In this document: piece after piece, positions 7,747 through 15,580 of the stretch
How the letters are laid out: each line of letters opens with the position of its first letter
How positions within the stretch are numbered: position 1 is the stretch's first letter
Origin: an uncultured Lachnospiraceae bacterium
GTDB taxonomy: Bacteria > Bacillota > Clostridia > Lachnospirales > Lachnospiraceae
Assembly (NCBI GenBank): GCA_947626985.1
Contig: CANQUG010000033.1
Span: 1 to 39,094, forward strand
Direction: 5' to 3'
Length of the DNA: 39,094 bases
Program-made: the position numbers and the translations under genes
Notes under the pieces: model-generated
Database searches by the model: none
Told to the model about the DNA's origin: nothing
The model's input: the letters and a program-made list of their open reading frames with translations, nothing else

Positions 7747-8457
7747 ATGATTGATATAAAGGGCAGAATAAAGATCACATGTGCTTTAAGTTTATTTTTA
7801 GGAATATATCAGCATAAAATGTTTGCCCCTGACAGTATATTGTTGTCATTGATCGGAGGGATTGAAATTGGAAAGAAAAATGATACGGTACCATATATTG
7901 AAATGGCAGAATGGATGTTTATAATAAGTTTTTTTGTTCTGCTATCTGTAATGCAATTAAGAGAAAAAAACAGACTTTATATTTATGAAGTCATAAGATG
8001 TAGAACGTATCGCTGCTGGTGCTGGAAATTATATAAAACTGCATTCCTATATACTATATATAATATTTTGATATGTATTGTTGTTTGGTATTTCATGGAC
8101 GTCATAATAAATAGAAAAGTTTCAATTCCTATGTCAGCTATTGTATTATTTATGCTCCATCTTTTGTGCTGTACGGCAATTATATGTCAGGTGGAAAGAC
8201 TGTCTGTCAGAAATGAATTAATTTATTTACCGCTTATTGCAGAGGGCGGGTCAATATTGTCAGCATGTAAATGTAACACAGAACAAATCTGGTTTTGGGG
8301 TACCTGGGGAATGTATAATCGGAGTAATTGTGTGAATCAGCATATGGGCTTTCCGATTAACCTGATTGTTTTTTTGGAATTGGCTATTATCGTAATAAGT
8401 TTCCTGTTGAGCAGTAAAGGAGCAAATTATAATGAAATCATACATAAGGATTATTGA
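7747..8457 (+). CDS. Multi-pass membrane protein, third permease-like subunit
   Basis: The ATG at 7747, with GGAAGG nine bases upstream, is preferred over one at 7723 inside the previous gene. The 236-residue product has about five or six hydrophobic segments, the clearest near 46-66, 93-115, 123-142 and 206-222. A Cys-rich stretch (IRCRTYRCWCWK around 83-94, CKCN later) is unusual for a permease. The gene starts 5 bases after its neighbour and its end overlaps the ATPase gene by 26 bases. Three distinct permeases for one ATPase is more than the usual two. Confidence 0.6.
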   Translation: MIDIKGRIKITCALSLFLGIYQHKMFAPDSILLSLIGGIEIGKKNDTVPYIEMAEWMFIISFFVLLSVMQLREKNRLYIYEVIRCRTYRCWCWKLYKTAFLYTIYNILICIVVWYFMDVIINRKVSIPMSAIVLFMLHLLCCTAIICQVERLSVRNELIYLPLIAEGGSILSACKCNTEQIWFWGTWGMYNRSNCVNQHMGFPINLIVFLELAIIVISFLLSSKGANYNEIIHKDY

Positions 8458-9073
8458 TGTATCAAAAAGATTTAAAAATGATCTGGTATTAGATCATATT
8501 TCTCTGGATATGGAACAGGGAAAGATATATGGATTTGCAGGACGGAATGGTTCTGGTAAAACGGTACTTTTTAAATTAATATCAGGTCTTTTAAAACCAG
8601 ATAGCGGAGAAATAATTGTTGCGGGAAAGAAATTGGGAAAAGATATGGATTTTCCGGAAAATATGGGAATTATGATAGAAACGCCAGGTTTCCTGAATCA
8701 ATACAGCGCGTATAAAAATCTGGAGTATCTGGCGAAGATTCGAAATAAAATTTCTACTGATGATGTAAAAAAAGCTATAGAGATGGTAGGGTTAGACGCT
8801 AATGACAAGAAAAGGGTTGGAAAATATTCTTTGGGAATGAGACAAAGACTGGGCATTGCTCAGGCTATAATGGAGAATCCCCATTTATTGATTCTCGATG
8901 AGCCGATGAACAGTTTAGATACGGAAGGGATTAGGTTAGTAAGAGGTATATTGGAAAAGACACGTGAATATGGAGCGACTGTGTTAATATCCAGTCATTA
9001 TAAGGATGATATCGATGTTTTATGTGATTCTGTATATGAGGTGGAGAAGGGACTTTTGATAAAAGTCAGATAA
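8432..9073 (+). CDS. ABC transporter ATP-binding protein
   Basis: This is the cytoplasmic ATPase that would power the three permease-like proteins encoded just upstream; its start lies inside the last of them (26-base overlap). Walker A GRNGSGKT is at 37-44, the signature SLGMRQ at 133-138, Walker B LLILDEP at 152-158 with D-loop SLD, and the switch His is H189. All catalytic residues are present, so it should be active. At 213 residues it is short: it stops soon after the H-loop, lacking the C-terminal extension of BcrA- or drug-exporter-type ATPases. The overall pattern (YSLGMRQRLGIAQAIM) is that of the BcrA/LanF group of peptide-protection ATPases. It is the last gene of the AT-rich island. 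Confidence 0.92.
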   Translation: MKSYIRIIDVSKRFKNDLVLDHISLDMEQGKIYGFAGRNGSGKTVLFKLISGLLKPDSGEIIVAGKKLGKDMDFPENMGIMIETPGFLNQYSAYKNLEYLAKIRNKISTDDVKKAIEMVGLDANDKKRVGKYSLGMRQRLGIAQAIMENPHLLILDEPMNSLDTEGIRLVRGILEKTREYGATVLISSHYKDDIDVLCDSVYEVEKGLLIKVR

Positions 9074-9162
9074 AAATGTAAGGCCTGAATTTTGGTCCTC
9101 AGATTACTGCCGCGCCGCTGATGCTGTTGTCATGCTTTATGCCGGGGCGTCATTACTGTAAT

Positions 9163-9216
9163 TTTACATAGATTTAACATTGCTCTGTCCAAAGTTTTAC
9201 AATCCTTTCTTATAAT
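9163..9216 (+). promoter_or_regulatory. Pho-box promoter of the phosphate operon
   Basis: TTTACA (9163-9168), TTAACA (9174-9179), CTGTCC (9185-9190, degenerate) and TTTACA (9196-9201) stand at exact 11-bp intervals, each 6-mer followed by 5 spacer bases. TATAAT follows at 9211-9216. This is the arrangement of PhoP-binding sites in Bacillus-type Pho promoters (TTAACA-like direct repeats). It precedes a Na/Pi cotransporter and a PhoPR-like pair, which fits. Confidence 0.75.
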
Positions 9217-9273
9217 CGAGCCAGTTTCAGCGACAAAGATGTTCTGCAGGAATAAAACCGGAAGGAGAAGGAA

Positions 9274-10344
9274 ATGGACATATTTGGCATATTTACCCTG
9301 TTTGGCGGTCTGGCAATGTTTCTCTATGGGATGCAGGTGATGGGCGAGGGCCTGGAGAAGACTGCGGGAGGAAAACTGGAGAGCATTCTGGGCAGTCTCA
9401 CTTCCAGTCCGCTGCGGGCTGTCTTCCTGGGTGCAGGCGTTACGGCCGTGATTCAGTCCTCATCCGCCACCACAGTGATGGTGGTGGGCCTGGTAAATTC
9501 CGGGATCATGAAGCTGTCCCAGGCGGTGGGAGTGATCATGGGGGCGAATATCGGAACCACGGTTACCTCCTGGCTTCTGAGTCTCTCCGGAATCCAGAGC
9601 GGGAATTTCTTCCTCCGTCTTTTAAAGCCGGCATCCTTTTCTCCGGTTCTGGCTGTAGCCGGGATCGCGCTTCTCATGTTTCAGAAGAATGAAAAAAAGA
9701 AGGACGCGGGGAACATTCTGATGGGCTTTGCCATCCTGATGTTCGGAATGCAGACCATGAGCGGCGCGGTGGAGCCTCTGGCGGATGTGCCTCAGTTTAC
9801 CGGCATTCTTCTGAAATTTTCCAATCCCCTTCTGGGGGTTCTGGCAGGTCTGGTGCTGACCGCCGTGATCCAGTCCTCCTCCGCATCTGTGGGAATCCTG
9901 CAGGCGCTGTGCGTGACGGGAGCGGTGAGATACAGCGCGGCGCTGCCCATTATCATGGGTCAGAATATCGGAACCTGTGTGACGGCTCTCCTGTCGGCAG
10001 TGGGAGCGAATAAAAATGCCAGAAGAGCGGCTATGGTGCATCTCTATTTTAACCTGATCGGGACAACGGTTTTCATGGGAGCGTTTTATGCTCTTCACGG
10101 GCTGTTCCCCTTCGGGTTTATGGAGCAGGCGGTGAATCCGGCGCAGATTGCGGTGATCCACAGCGCCTTCAATATCTTTACAACACTTTTACTCCTTCCT
10201 TTTTCCCGGTGGCTGGAGAAACTGGCATATATCACCATTCCTGACAGCGCGGGAAACAGAAACAGGAACGAAGCCGGCGGGTCTTTGAAGTTTTTTGTAA
10301 GGAGGCTTGTTCAATCAGAGAAAAATGGCTATACTGAAAGATAA
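9274..10344 (+). CDS. Na/Pi cotransporter family protein (PNaS, NptA-like)
   Basis: This is a sodium-coupled phosphate importer of the plasma membrane. The family's inverted repeat is plain: two copies of the VIQSSSA motif (about residues 58-64 and 199-205), each followed by G-x-NIGT (ANIGTTVT, QNIGTCVT). About eight hydrophobic segments span 1-315. Most bacterial members of 500-600 residues end in a PhoU-like helical domain. This one stops at 356 aa after LEKLAYITIPDSAGNRN with a short basic tail, so the PhoU part is absent. It is the first gene behind a Pho box and is followed 28 bases later by a PhoB-type regulator. GGAAGGAGAAGG gives a strong ribosome site. Confidence 0.9.
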   Translation: MDIFGIFTLFGGLAMFLYGMQVMGEGLEKTAGGKLESILGSLTSSPLRAVFLGAGVTAVIQSSSATTVMVVGLVNSGIMKLSQAVGVIMGANIGTTVTSWLLSLSGIQSGNFFLRLLKPASFSPVLAVAGIALLMFQKNEKKKDAGNILMGFAILMFGMQTMSGAVEPLADVPQFTGILLKFSNPLLGVLAGLVLTAVIQSSSASVGILQALCVTGAVRYSAALPIIMGQNIGTCVTALLSAVGANKNARRAAMVHLYFNLIGTTVFMGAFYALHGLFPFGFMEQAVNPAQIAVIHSAFNIFTTLLLLPFSRWLEKLAYITIPDSAGNRNRNEAGGSLKFFVRRLVQSEKNGYTER

Positions 10345-10372
10345 ACTGGAGTATGAAAAAGGAGCGGAGGAA

Positions 10373-11038
10373 ATGATTTACTGTGTGGAGGATGAGAGGA
10401 ATATTCGGGAGCTTCTGGTTTATACCCTGGAAACCACAGGCTTTTCCGCAAAAGGGCTCTCCGACGGGCAGGAGCTTATGGCAGCTCTGAAGGAGGAGCG
10501 GCCGGAGCTGATTCTTCTGGATATCATGCTTCCGGGGGAGGACGGCTATTCCATTCTGGAGAAGCTGAAGGCGGCTTCCTCCACCAGGAGTATCCCGGTG
10601 ATCATGGTGACCGCCAAGGAGGCGGAATTTGAGAAGGTCCGGGCGCTGGAAGGGGGAGCGGACGATTATGTGACCAAGCCCTTCGGCATGATGGAGTTTG
10701 TGGCCAGGGTCAAAGCGGTGCTCCGGAGATGCGGACACACAGGGGAGGAGAAGGAGATGACCTGCGGGGAACTGTGCATTTCCGTGGGCAGACGTGAGGT
10801 ACGTTACGGGGATACGAAGATCGATCTCACCCGAAAGGAATTTGAGCTGCTTCAGTACCTCATGGAAAATAAGGGACTGGTAATGACCCGGGATCAGATT
10901 CTCTGCCATGTGTGGGGCTATGATTTTGACGGAGAAACCCGAACGGTGGATGTGCACGTCCGGACGCTTCGCCAGAAGCTGGGAGAAGCAGGGAATCTGG
11001 TGGAAACGGTGCGGGGCGTGGGCTACCGCATTGCATAG
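10373..11038 (+). CDS. OmpR/PhoB-family response regulator
   Basis: The ATG at 10373, preceded by GGAGCGGAGG, is preferred to an in-frame start at 10307 inside the transporter gene. The 222-residue protein has a receiver domain (E6-D7 acidic pair, phospho-acceptor D50 in LILLDIMLPG, K102 in TKPF) and a C-terminal winged helix (about 128-222) ending VDVHVRTLRQKL... ETVRGVGYRI, the recognition helix and hairpin of the PhoB group. Its position between a Na/Pi transporter and a PhoR-like kinase, behind Pho-box repeats, suggests it is the phosphate regulator PhoP and activates its own operon. The operon context is seen; the identity as PhoP is inferred. Confidence 0.9.
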   Translation: MIYCVEDERNIRELLVYTLETTGFSAKGLSDGQELMAALKEERPELILLDIMLPGEDGYSILEKLKAASSTRSIPVIMVTAKEAEFEKVRALEGGADDYVTKPFGMMEFVARVKAVLRRCGHTGEEKEMTCGELCISVGRREVRYGDTKIDLTRKEFELLQYLMENKGLVMTRDQILCHVWGYDFDGETRTVDVHVRTLRQKLGEAGNLVETVRGVGYRIA

Positions 11039-11106
11039 CGGCGCGGAGATGGACTGCCGGGCCGCGGCGGCAGGCTCTATCGGGGGGAAGCGGCAGGAGG
11101 ACGGAA

Positions 11107-12438
11107 ATGAAACAGCGGATTCTGAGTCACGGGAGTTTTCTGGTGATTTTGTCAGTGCTTCTGACATTTACAGCCGCCAGCGTGGTGATGTATGGAAAAT
11201 TCAATACTTACATGAAGGAAAATGTGCGCAATGAGGCGGAGTACATTCAGGCGGGACTTCATCAGTCGCCGGAGAGCTATCTCAGCGAAATTTCGGAGAC
11301 TCTCACTTCCAGCAGGATCACGCTCCTGGACAAGGACGGGAACGTACTGTTTGACTCCAAAAAGGATCCGGAGGAACTGCAAAACCACAGTGACCGGCCG
11401 GAGGTGGTTCAGGCAATGACCGAAGGCTACGGAGAGTCCGTGAGGTTTTCGGAAACCCTTTCCAGGCAGACCTTCTATTGTGCCCTGCGTCTGGAGGACG
11501 GAAACGTGATCAGAGTCGCCCGGACGACAGACAGTGTTCTCTTCACCCTGTTCTCCAGCTTTACCCTTCTGGGTATCCTGATGATCGGAATTCTGCTTCT
11601 GGAGTTTTTCCTGGTCCAGAAACAGACCAATGATCTTATCGCGCCCATCAATCAGCTGGATCTGGAGCATCCTCTGCAGAATATCTGCTACGAAGAACTG
11701 CGCCCGCTGCTGGTGCGGGTGGATCAGCAGAATAAGCAGATCGCCCGTCAGGTGGCGGAGCTGAAGGAAGCGGAGGCCATGCGCCGGGAGTTTTCGGCAA
11801 ATGTCTCCCACGAACTGAAAACGCCTCTCATGTCCATCTCCGGCTACGCAGAGCTGATGATGAAGGGGATGGTGTCCCAGGAGAATGTGCCGGAATTTTC
11901 CGGGAGAATCTATTCCGAGGCCAGCAGGCTCACCTGCCTGGTGTCTGACATTATTCAGCTTTCCAGACTGGACGGAAAGGACATCGATATGCCCTTCGAG
12001 ACGGTGGACTGCTATGAGATGGCGGAGGACGTCGTCCGGCATCTGAAATCCGCAGCCGAGAAAAAGAACCTGAAGCTGAGTCTCACCGGGGAAAAGCTGA
12101 CGGTGAACGGCGTTCGTCAGGTATTGTACGAAATGTTCTATAACCTTGCCGACAACGCGGTGAAATATACCGGGGAGGGCGGTCAGGTGAAGATCTCCGT
12201 GGAAGCAAGGAACGGTCATCCCTGCTATAAAGTGCAGGATAACGGAATCGGAATTCCGAAGGCGGAGCAGGAGCGGATCTTTGAGCGCTTTTACAGAGTG
12301 GACAAAAGCCATTCCCGCCAGACCGGAGGAACAGGGCTGGGACTGTCCATCGTGAAGCACGGAGCGGCCCTTCACCATGCGGAAATCCGTGTGGACAGCG
12401 AACCCGGCAGAGGCACCGCGATGGAACTTATATTTTAA
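11107..12438 (+). CDS. PhoR-like membrane sensor histidine kinase
   Basis: Partner kinase of the preceding regulator. Two membrane helices (about 9-29 and 146-170) flank an extracytoplasmic sensor region with the TLLDKDGNVLFDSKKDPEEL segment typical of PhoR/WalK-type sensors. The cytoplasmic part has the H-box FSANVSHELKTPL (H235), an N-box YNLADNAVKYT, G1 DNGIGIP, an F-box RFYRVDKSHS and G2 GGTGLGLSIV, all intact. There is no PAS domain before the H-box, unlike Bacillus PhoR, so the protein (443 aa) is shorter. Its ATG follows GGAGGACGGAA, and a hairpin terminator ends the operon. Confidence 0.92.
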   Translation: MKQRILSHGSFLVILSVLLTFTAASVVMYGKFNTYMKENVRNEAEYIQAGLHQSPESYLSEISETLTSSRITLLDKDGNVLFDSKKDPEELQNHSDRPEVVQAMTEGYGESVRFSETLSRQTFYCALRLEDGNVIRVARTTDSVLFTLFSSFTLLGILMIGILLLEFFLVQKQTNDLIAPINQLDLEHPLQNICYEELRPLLVRVDQQNKQIARQVAELKEAEAMRREFSANVSHELKTPLMSISGYAELMMKGMVSQENVPEFSGRIYSEASRLTCLVSDIIQLSRLDGKDIDMPFETVDCYEMAEDVVRHLKSAAEKKNLKLSLTGEKLTVNGVRQVLYEMFYNLADNAVKYTGEGGQVKISVEARNGHPCYKVQDNGIGIPKAEQERIFERFYRVDKSHSRQTGGTGLGLSIVKHGAALHHAEIRVDSEPGRGTAMELIF

Positions 12439-12474
12439 AGAATTGACAGGCATATACCTGACAAACATGCATGG

Positions 12475-12509
12475 GGGCGCACCGGACTCTTTTTCAGTCC
12501 GGCGCGCCC
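12475..12509 (+). terminator. Strong hairpin ending the phosphate operon
   Basis: GGGCGC-A-CCGGACT (12475-12488) pairs with AGTCCGG-C-GCGCCC (12496-12509), a 13-bp stem with one mismatch and a T-rich loop. No T-tract follows, so its efficiency as an intrinsic terminator is uncertain. Confidence 0.6.
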
Positions 12510-12613
12510 TCAATTCATGTCCTCCGGTACTTTTTCCACCCGCCCGAAACCAGCGAAAAGTGCCCCCATTTACTATAAAATTCAAAAAAGATAGTGCGCA
12601 AAGGAGTTCCGCG

Positions 12614-12622
12614 TGGTATAAT
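12614..12622 (+). promoter_or_regulatory. Extended -10 promoter for the DUF3784 and YbaK genes
   Basis: TGGTATAAT (12614-12622) is an extended -10 with no clear -35. It is followed by a leader of about 130 bases containing a small GCCGG...CCGGC hairpin. The 320-base gap from 12439 to 12760 holds only this promoter, the preceding terminator and the leader. Confidence 0.55.
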
Positions 12623-12760
12623 ATGGACACTTAGCCGGCGCAAGCCGCATGGCGAAGGACAAAAGCCGGGGCAGTTCTCCGGCATAAGCATACGGCCTAT
12701 GTAAACGCATGATGAAATACAAAAAAAGTGAAATACTATCATACGAAGGAGTAGAGAAAC

Positions 12761-13120
12761 ATGCTGGTGGAGATTTTGACAGGGATTCTGGGAGTGGTAT
12801 TTCTGGTTGGAGCATTTAATCAGTTTCAGTGCCGGGGACCCATATGGAGCGCGGAATACTTTGCCGCCTCCCCGAAAGAGAGAAAAAAACTGTGTACCAG
12901 GGAAGGGTATTATTATTCCGCCTCCGCCTGCCTCACCATCGGCCTGAGTCTTGTATTCCTGATGATCTATTCGATTACAGATCTGAAAATTTTTCTGTAC
13001 ATTGTGTTTCTGTTTTCCGCGCTGCTCTTCCTGCTCCTTGTATACGGAGCGGTGCGCGCCGTAAAACAGAGCACGCTGAGAGAAGAGGAAGATAACAGAA
13101 GAAGAAGGAGACGCAGCTGA
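12761..13120 (+). CDS. Small membrane protein, DUF3784-like
   Basis: The 119-residue product has three hydrophobic segments (about 2-20, 52-72, 76-98), an ERKKLCTREGYYYSASACL stretch between the first two, and a strongly basic end (NRRRRRRS). This size, topology and pattern fit DUF3784, a family of Firmicutes membrane proteins without known function. GAAGGAG lies nine bases before the ATG. One base separates its stop from the next start, so it is translationally linked to a YbaK-type deacylase. Confidence 0.7.
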   Translation: MLVEILTGILGVVFLVGAFNQFQCRGPIWSAEYFAASPKERKKLCTREGYYYSASACLTIGLSLVFLMIYSITDLKIFLYIVFLFSALLFLLLVYGAVRAVKQSTLREEEDNRRRRRRS

Positions 13121-13121
13121 A

Positions 13122-13586
13122 ATGGGAATTGTACAGGTAAGGGAATACTTTCGGAAATATGGAATGGAGCAGAGGATTCTGGAATTTTCAGAATCCTCTG
13201 CAACTGTTGAACTGGCAGCCCATGCGGTGGGCTGTGAGCCCGCCCGCATCGCCAAGAGCCTGTCCTTTAAGGTGAACGACCGTCCGGTTCTCGTAGTAAC
13301 CGCCGGGGACGCCCGCATAGACAATGGCAAATATAAAGCTTTCTTCCACACCAAGGCGAAAATGCTCACCAGGGAGGAAGCGGAGGAGATGATCGGCCAC
13401 AGCGTAGGAGGCGTCTGCCCCTTCGCCGTGAAGGAAGGAGTCACCGTATATCTGGACGTCTCCCTGAAGCGTTTTAAGACCGTGTTTCCCGCGGCAGGCA
13501 GCAGCAACAGCGCCATAGAGCTGACTCTGGAGGAGCTGGAAAAATACGCGGCCAGCGCCGGCTGGGTGGATGTATGTAAATCGTGA
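13122..13586 (+). CDS. YbaK/EbsC-family aminoacyl-tRNA deacylase
   Basis: Members hydrolyse mischarged tRNAs such as Cys-tRNA(Pro) or Ala-tRNA(Pro). The 154-residue chain shows the family landmarks: C-E-PARIAKSLSFK with the conserved Lys near 45-49, VVTAGDARIDNGKYK, the GHSVGGVCPFA loop and a PAAGSSNSAIELT C-terminal motif. The GGVCPF(A) form is that of the YeaK/ProX-like branch rather than E. coli YbaK. The exact amino acid removed cannot be read from sequence. It follows the DUF3784 gene with a single-base gap. Confidence 0.88.
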   Translation: MGIVQVREYFRKYGMEQRILEFSESSATVELAAHAVGCEPARIAKSLSFKVNDRPVLVVTAGDARIDNGKYKAFFHTKAKMLTREEAEEMIGHSVGGVCPFAVKEGVTVYLDVSLKRFKTVFPAAGSSNSAIELTLEELEKYAASAGWVDVCKS

Positions 13587-13633
13587 AAGATTCTGTGGAC
13601 GCCGGCGGGGCGCTCTGCCGCCTTCGTCGGAGA

Positions 13634-13667
13634 CTGAGAGAGAAAGACTTCTGAGAGAGAAAGACTT
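13634..13667 (+). repeat. Perfect 17-bp tandem duplication
   Basis: CTGAGAGAGAAAGACTT occurs at 13634-13650 and again, without a gap, at 13651-13667. It sits in the short leader before the esterase gene at 13734. Confidence 0.9.
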
Positions 13668-13733
13668 CATATCGCTCTGTACCAGGAGCCGTCCATGGAG
13701 CGGAGCGCAAATGAAGCCACGGAGGAAAATAAC

Positions 13734-14492
13734 ATGGTGAAATACTGGAAAACCGCCATCCCGGAGCTGACCGGGAAGGAGAAGCGGAACGTGTACGTAT
13801 ACCTGCCGGAGACTTATGAGGAAGACGAGGAAAAGCGATATCCGGTGATGTACATGTTTGACGGACACAACGTATTTTTTGATTCCCACGCCACTTACGG
13901 CAAGAGCTGGGGAATGAAGGAATACATGGACAGCACGGAAACGGAGATGATCATTGTGGCGGCGGAGTGCAATCACAGCCCGGACAATGGCCGTCTCAGC
14001 GAGTATTCGCCCTACAGCTTTACAGACCCTGAATTCGGAACAGTGACCGGCAGGGGAAAGATCACCATGGAGTGGATGGTAAACACTCTGAAAAAAGACA
14101 TCGATGAACGGTTCCGTACCCTTCCGGGACGGGCTGGCACTTACATAGCGGGCAGCTCCATGGGCGGACTCATGAGCCTGTACGCTGTGCTGGAATATAA
14201 TGAGATTTTCCGCGGTGCGGCGGCTCTGTCCCCATCCCTTTGGGCGGTGTCCGGGGAGATGGAAAAGCTGGCCAGGGAGGCGAAGCTGAGTAAGAACACG
14301 GTGATCTATATGGATTACGGCTCCAGGGAGCTTCTGGGACAGCGGCACATGGAGCGCTATTTCAGCCGCATGACGCAGATCCTCATAGACCGCCGGGTGA
14401 ATGTAACCAGCAGGATTGTTCCGGGGGGAAGCCACTGCGAGGCCAGCTGGGAAAGACAGATTCCCTATTTTATGAATACGCTGCTGTATTAA
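13734..14492 (+). CDS. Alpha/beta-hydrolase esterase (esterase D / PF00756 type)
   Basis: Cytoplasmic serine esterase: no signal peptide is seen. The ATG at 13734 with GGAGG eight bases upstream is preferred over an ATG at 13695. The 252-residue chain shows KRNVYVYLPETYEED near the start, YPVMYMFDGHNVFFD (oxyanion side), the nucleophile elbow GSSMGG (Ser142), and a late His in PGGSHCEASW, so the Ser-His pair is complete. Members cleave acetyl, feruloyl or siderophore esters. The substrate is not evident. It is the first gene of a same-strand run that goes on to a second esterase, an ATP-grasp enzyme and nucleotide-sugar genes, suggesting a sugar or glycoconjugate ester. Confidence 0.88.
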   Translation: MVKYWKTAIPELTGKEKRNVYVYLPETYEEDEEKRYPVMYMFDGHNVFFDSHATYGKSWGMKEYMDSTETEMIIVAAECNHSPDNGRLSEYSPYSFTDPEFGTVTGRGKITMEWMVNTLKKDIDERFRTLPGRAGTYIAGSSMGGLMSLYAVLEYNEIFRGAAALSPSLWAVSGEMEKLAREAKLSKNTVIYMDYGSRELLGQRHMERYFSRMTQILIDRRVNVTSRIVPGGSHCEASWERQIPYFMNTLLY

Positions 14493-14661
14493 CGTAATAC
14501 TTCACTTGCCGGACAGGGAGCCGAAGAACCGTACAGCGGATGCTGCGCTGTGCTGTTCAGAGAAAGAATACACCCTATCATCCATGTGGAAACAACACAG
14601 CGATACCCTGCTTAATTACCACAGCCTGTGATTTTACGGCCGGAGCATTTCCGTCTGGAAA

Positions 14662-14743
14662 CCCGATAATAAAACCAATAAAACGAAATCCGATAAATAA
14701 AGCCCGATAATAAAACCAGAAAAAGAAAAACCTGATAAATACA
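14662..14743 (+). repeat. 41-bp imperfect tandem repeat before the second esterase
   Basis: CCCGATAATAAAACCA begins copies at 14662 and 14703. Both continue with an A-rich stretch and a second (T/C)CCGATAAATA- or CCTGATAAATA-like element, giving two 41-bp units. Each unit itself holds two related (C)CGATAA elements. The array ends 13 bases before the start codon and contains no clear promoter. Confidence 0.8.
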
Positions 14744-14756
14744 GAAGGAAAAAACC

Positions 14757-15515
14757 ATGGAGATACAATATTACAGAGAATACAGTCCGATCATGGGGAG
14801 GGATATGGAATGGAAGTCCTACGGACACGCCGGAAGACCGGTGCTCTACATCCCCTGCCAGGACGGAAGATTTTACGACTTTGAAAACTTTAAGATGATC
14901 GACGTGTGGGCGCCCTGGATCGAAGACGGCCAGGTGATGGTCTTCTCCATCGACACCATAGACGGAGAGGCATGGTCCAATCAGGCGGGGCATCCCAGCT
15001 GGCGGATCCAGCGCTTTGAGCAGTGGGTGGCCTATATCACCGACGAGATGATCCCCTTTATCCGGTGGATGGTGAACGAGCGGAACGGATGGACGGGAGA
15101 GCCGGGCGTGATGGTGTTCGGATGCAGCCTGGGGGCCGGACATGCGGCGAACCTGTTTTTCCGCAGACCGGATCTCTTTGACAGCGTCCTGGCCCTCAGC
15201 GGGGTTTACACGGCGGAGTACGGCTTCGGATCCTATATGGACGAGCTGGTCTATATGAATTCTCCGGTGCATTATCTGCCCAACATGGCGCCGGATCATC
15301 CCTATATTGAAATGTACAACGAAAGAAAAGCCATTTTCTGCACCGGTCTGGGCCCCTGGGAGCTGCCGGATTACACCCGCCAGCTTCAGTGGATCATGGA
15401 GAGTAAAGGAATCCATGCCTGGGTAGACTACTGGGGGACGGACTGCAGCCACGACTGGTACTGGTGGTACCGGCAGGTGGAGTATTTTCTGCCGTTTTTG
15501 CTGGAGGACGACTGA
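14757..15515 (+). CDS. Second alpha/beta-hydrolase, PF00756-type esterase
   Basis: The 252-residue protein differs strongly from the esterase before it but has the same fold signs: RPVLYIPCQDGRFYD, nucleophile elbow GCSLGAGH with Ser124, an ALSGVY strand, and a C-terminal His in DCSHDWYWW. The elbow and the W-rich C-terminus resemble uncharacterised esterases found beside ATP-grasp proteins. AAGGA precedes the ATG by seven bases. No signal peptide is present. The gene lies 65 bases before the ATP-grasp gene and is likely co-transcribed with it. Substrate unknown. Confidence 0.85.
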   Translation: MEIQYYREYSPIMGRDMEWKSYGHAGRPVLYIPCQDGRFYDFENFKMIDVWAPWIEDGQVMVFSIDTIDGEAWSNQAGHPSWRIQRFEQWVAYITDEMIPFIRWMVNERNGWTGEPGVMVFGCSLGAGHAANLFFRRPDLFDSVLALSGVYTAEYGFGSYMDELVYMNSPVHYLPNMAPDHPYIEMYNERKAIFCTGLGPWELPDYTRQLQWIMESKGIHAWVDYWGTDCSHDWYWWYRQVEYFLPFLLEDD

Positions 15516-15580
15516 TCAGGAAATCAGCTGCCGGCTTTGGACCGGCGGATGAAAAATACAAGAAGAGGAAGAGAATTATT

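Noticed and set aside
893-9100. Prophage or transposon
   Set aside because: No integrase, transposase, terminal inverted repeats or structural phage genes are seen in the AT-rich block.
11152-12630. Minus-strand open frame of 492 codons
   Set aside because: It is a shadow of the PhoR-like kinase and has no recognisable domain.
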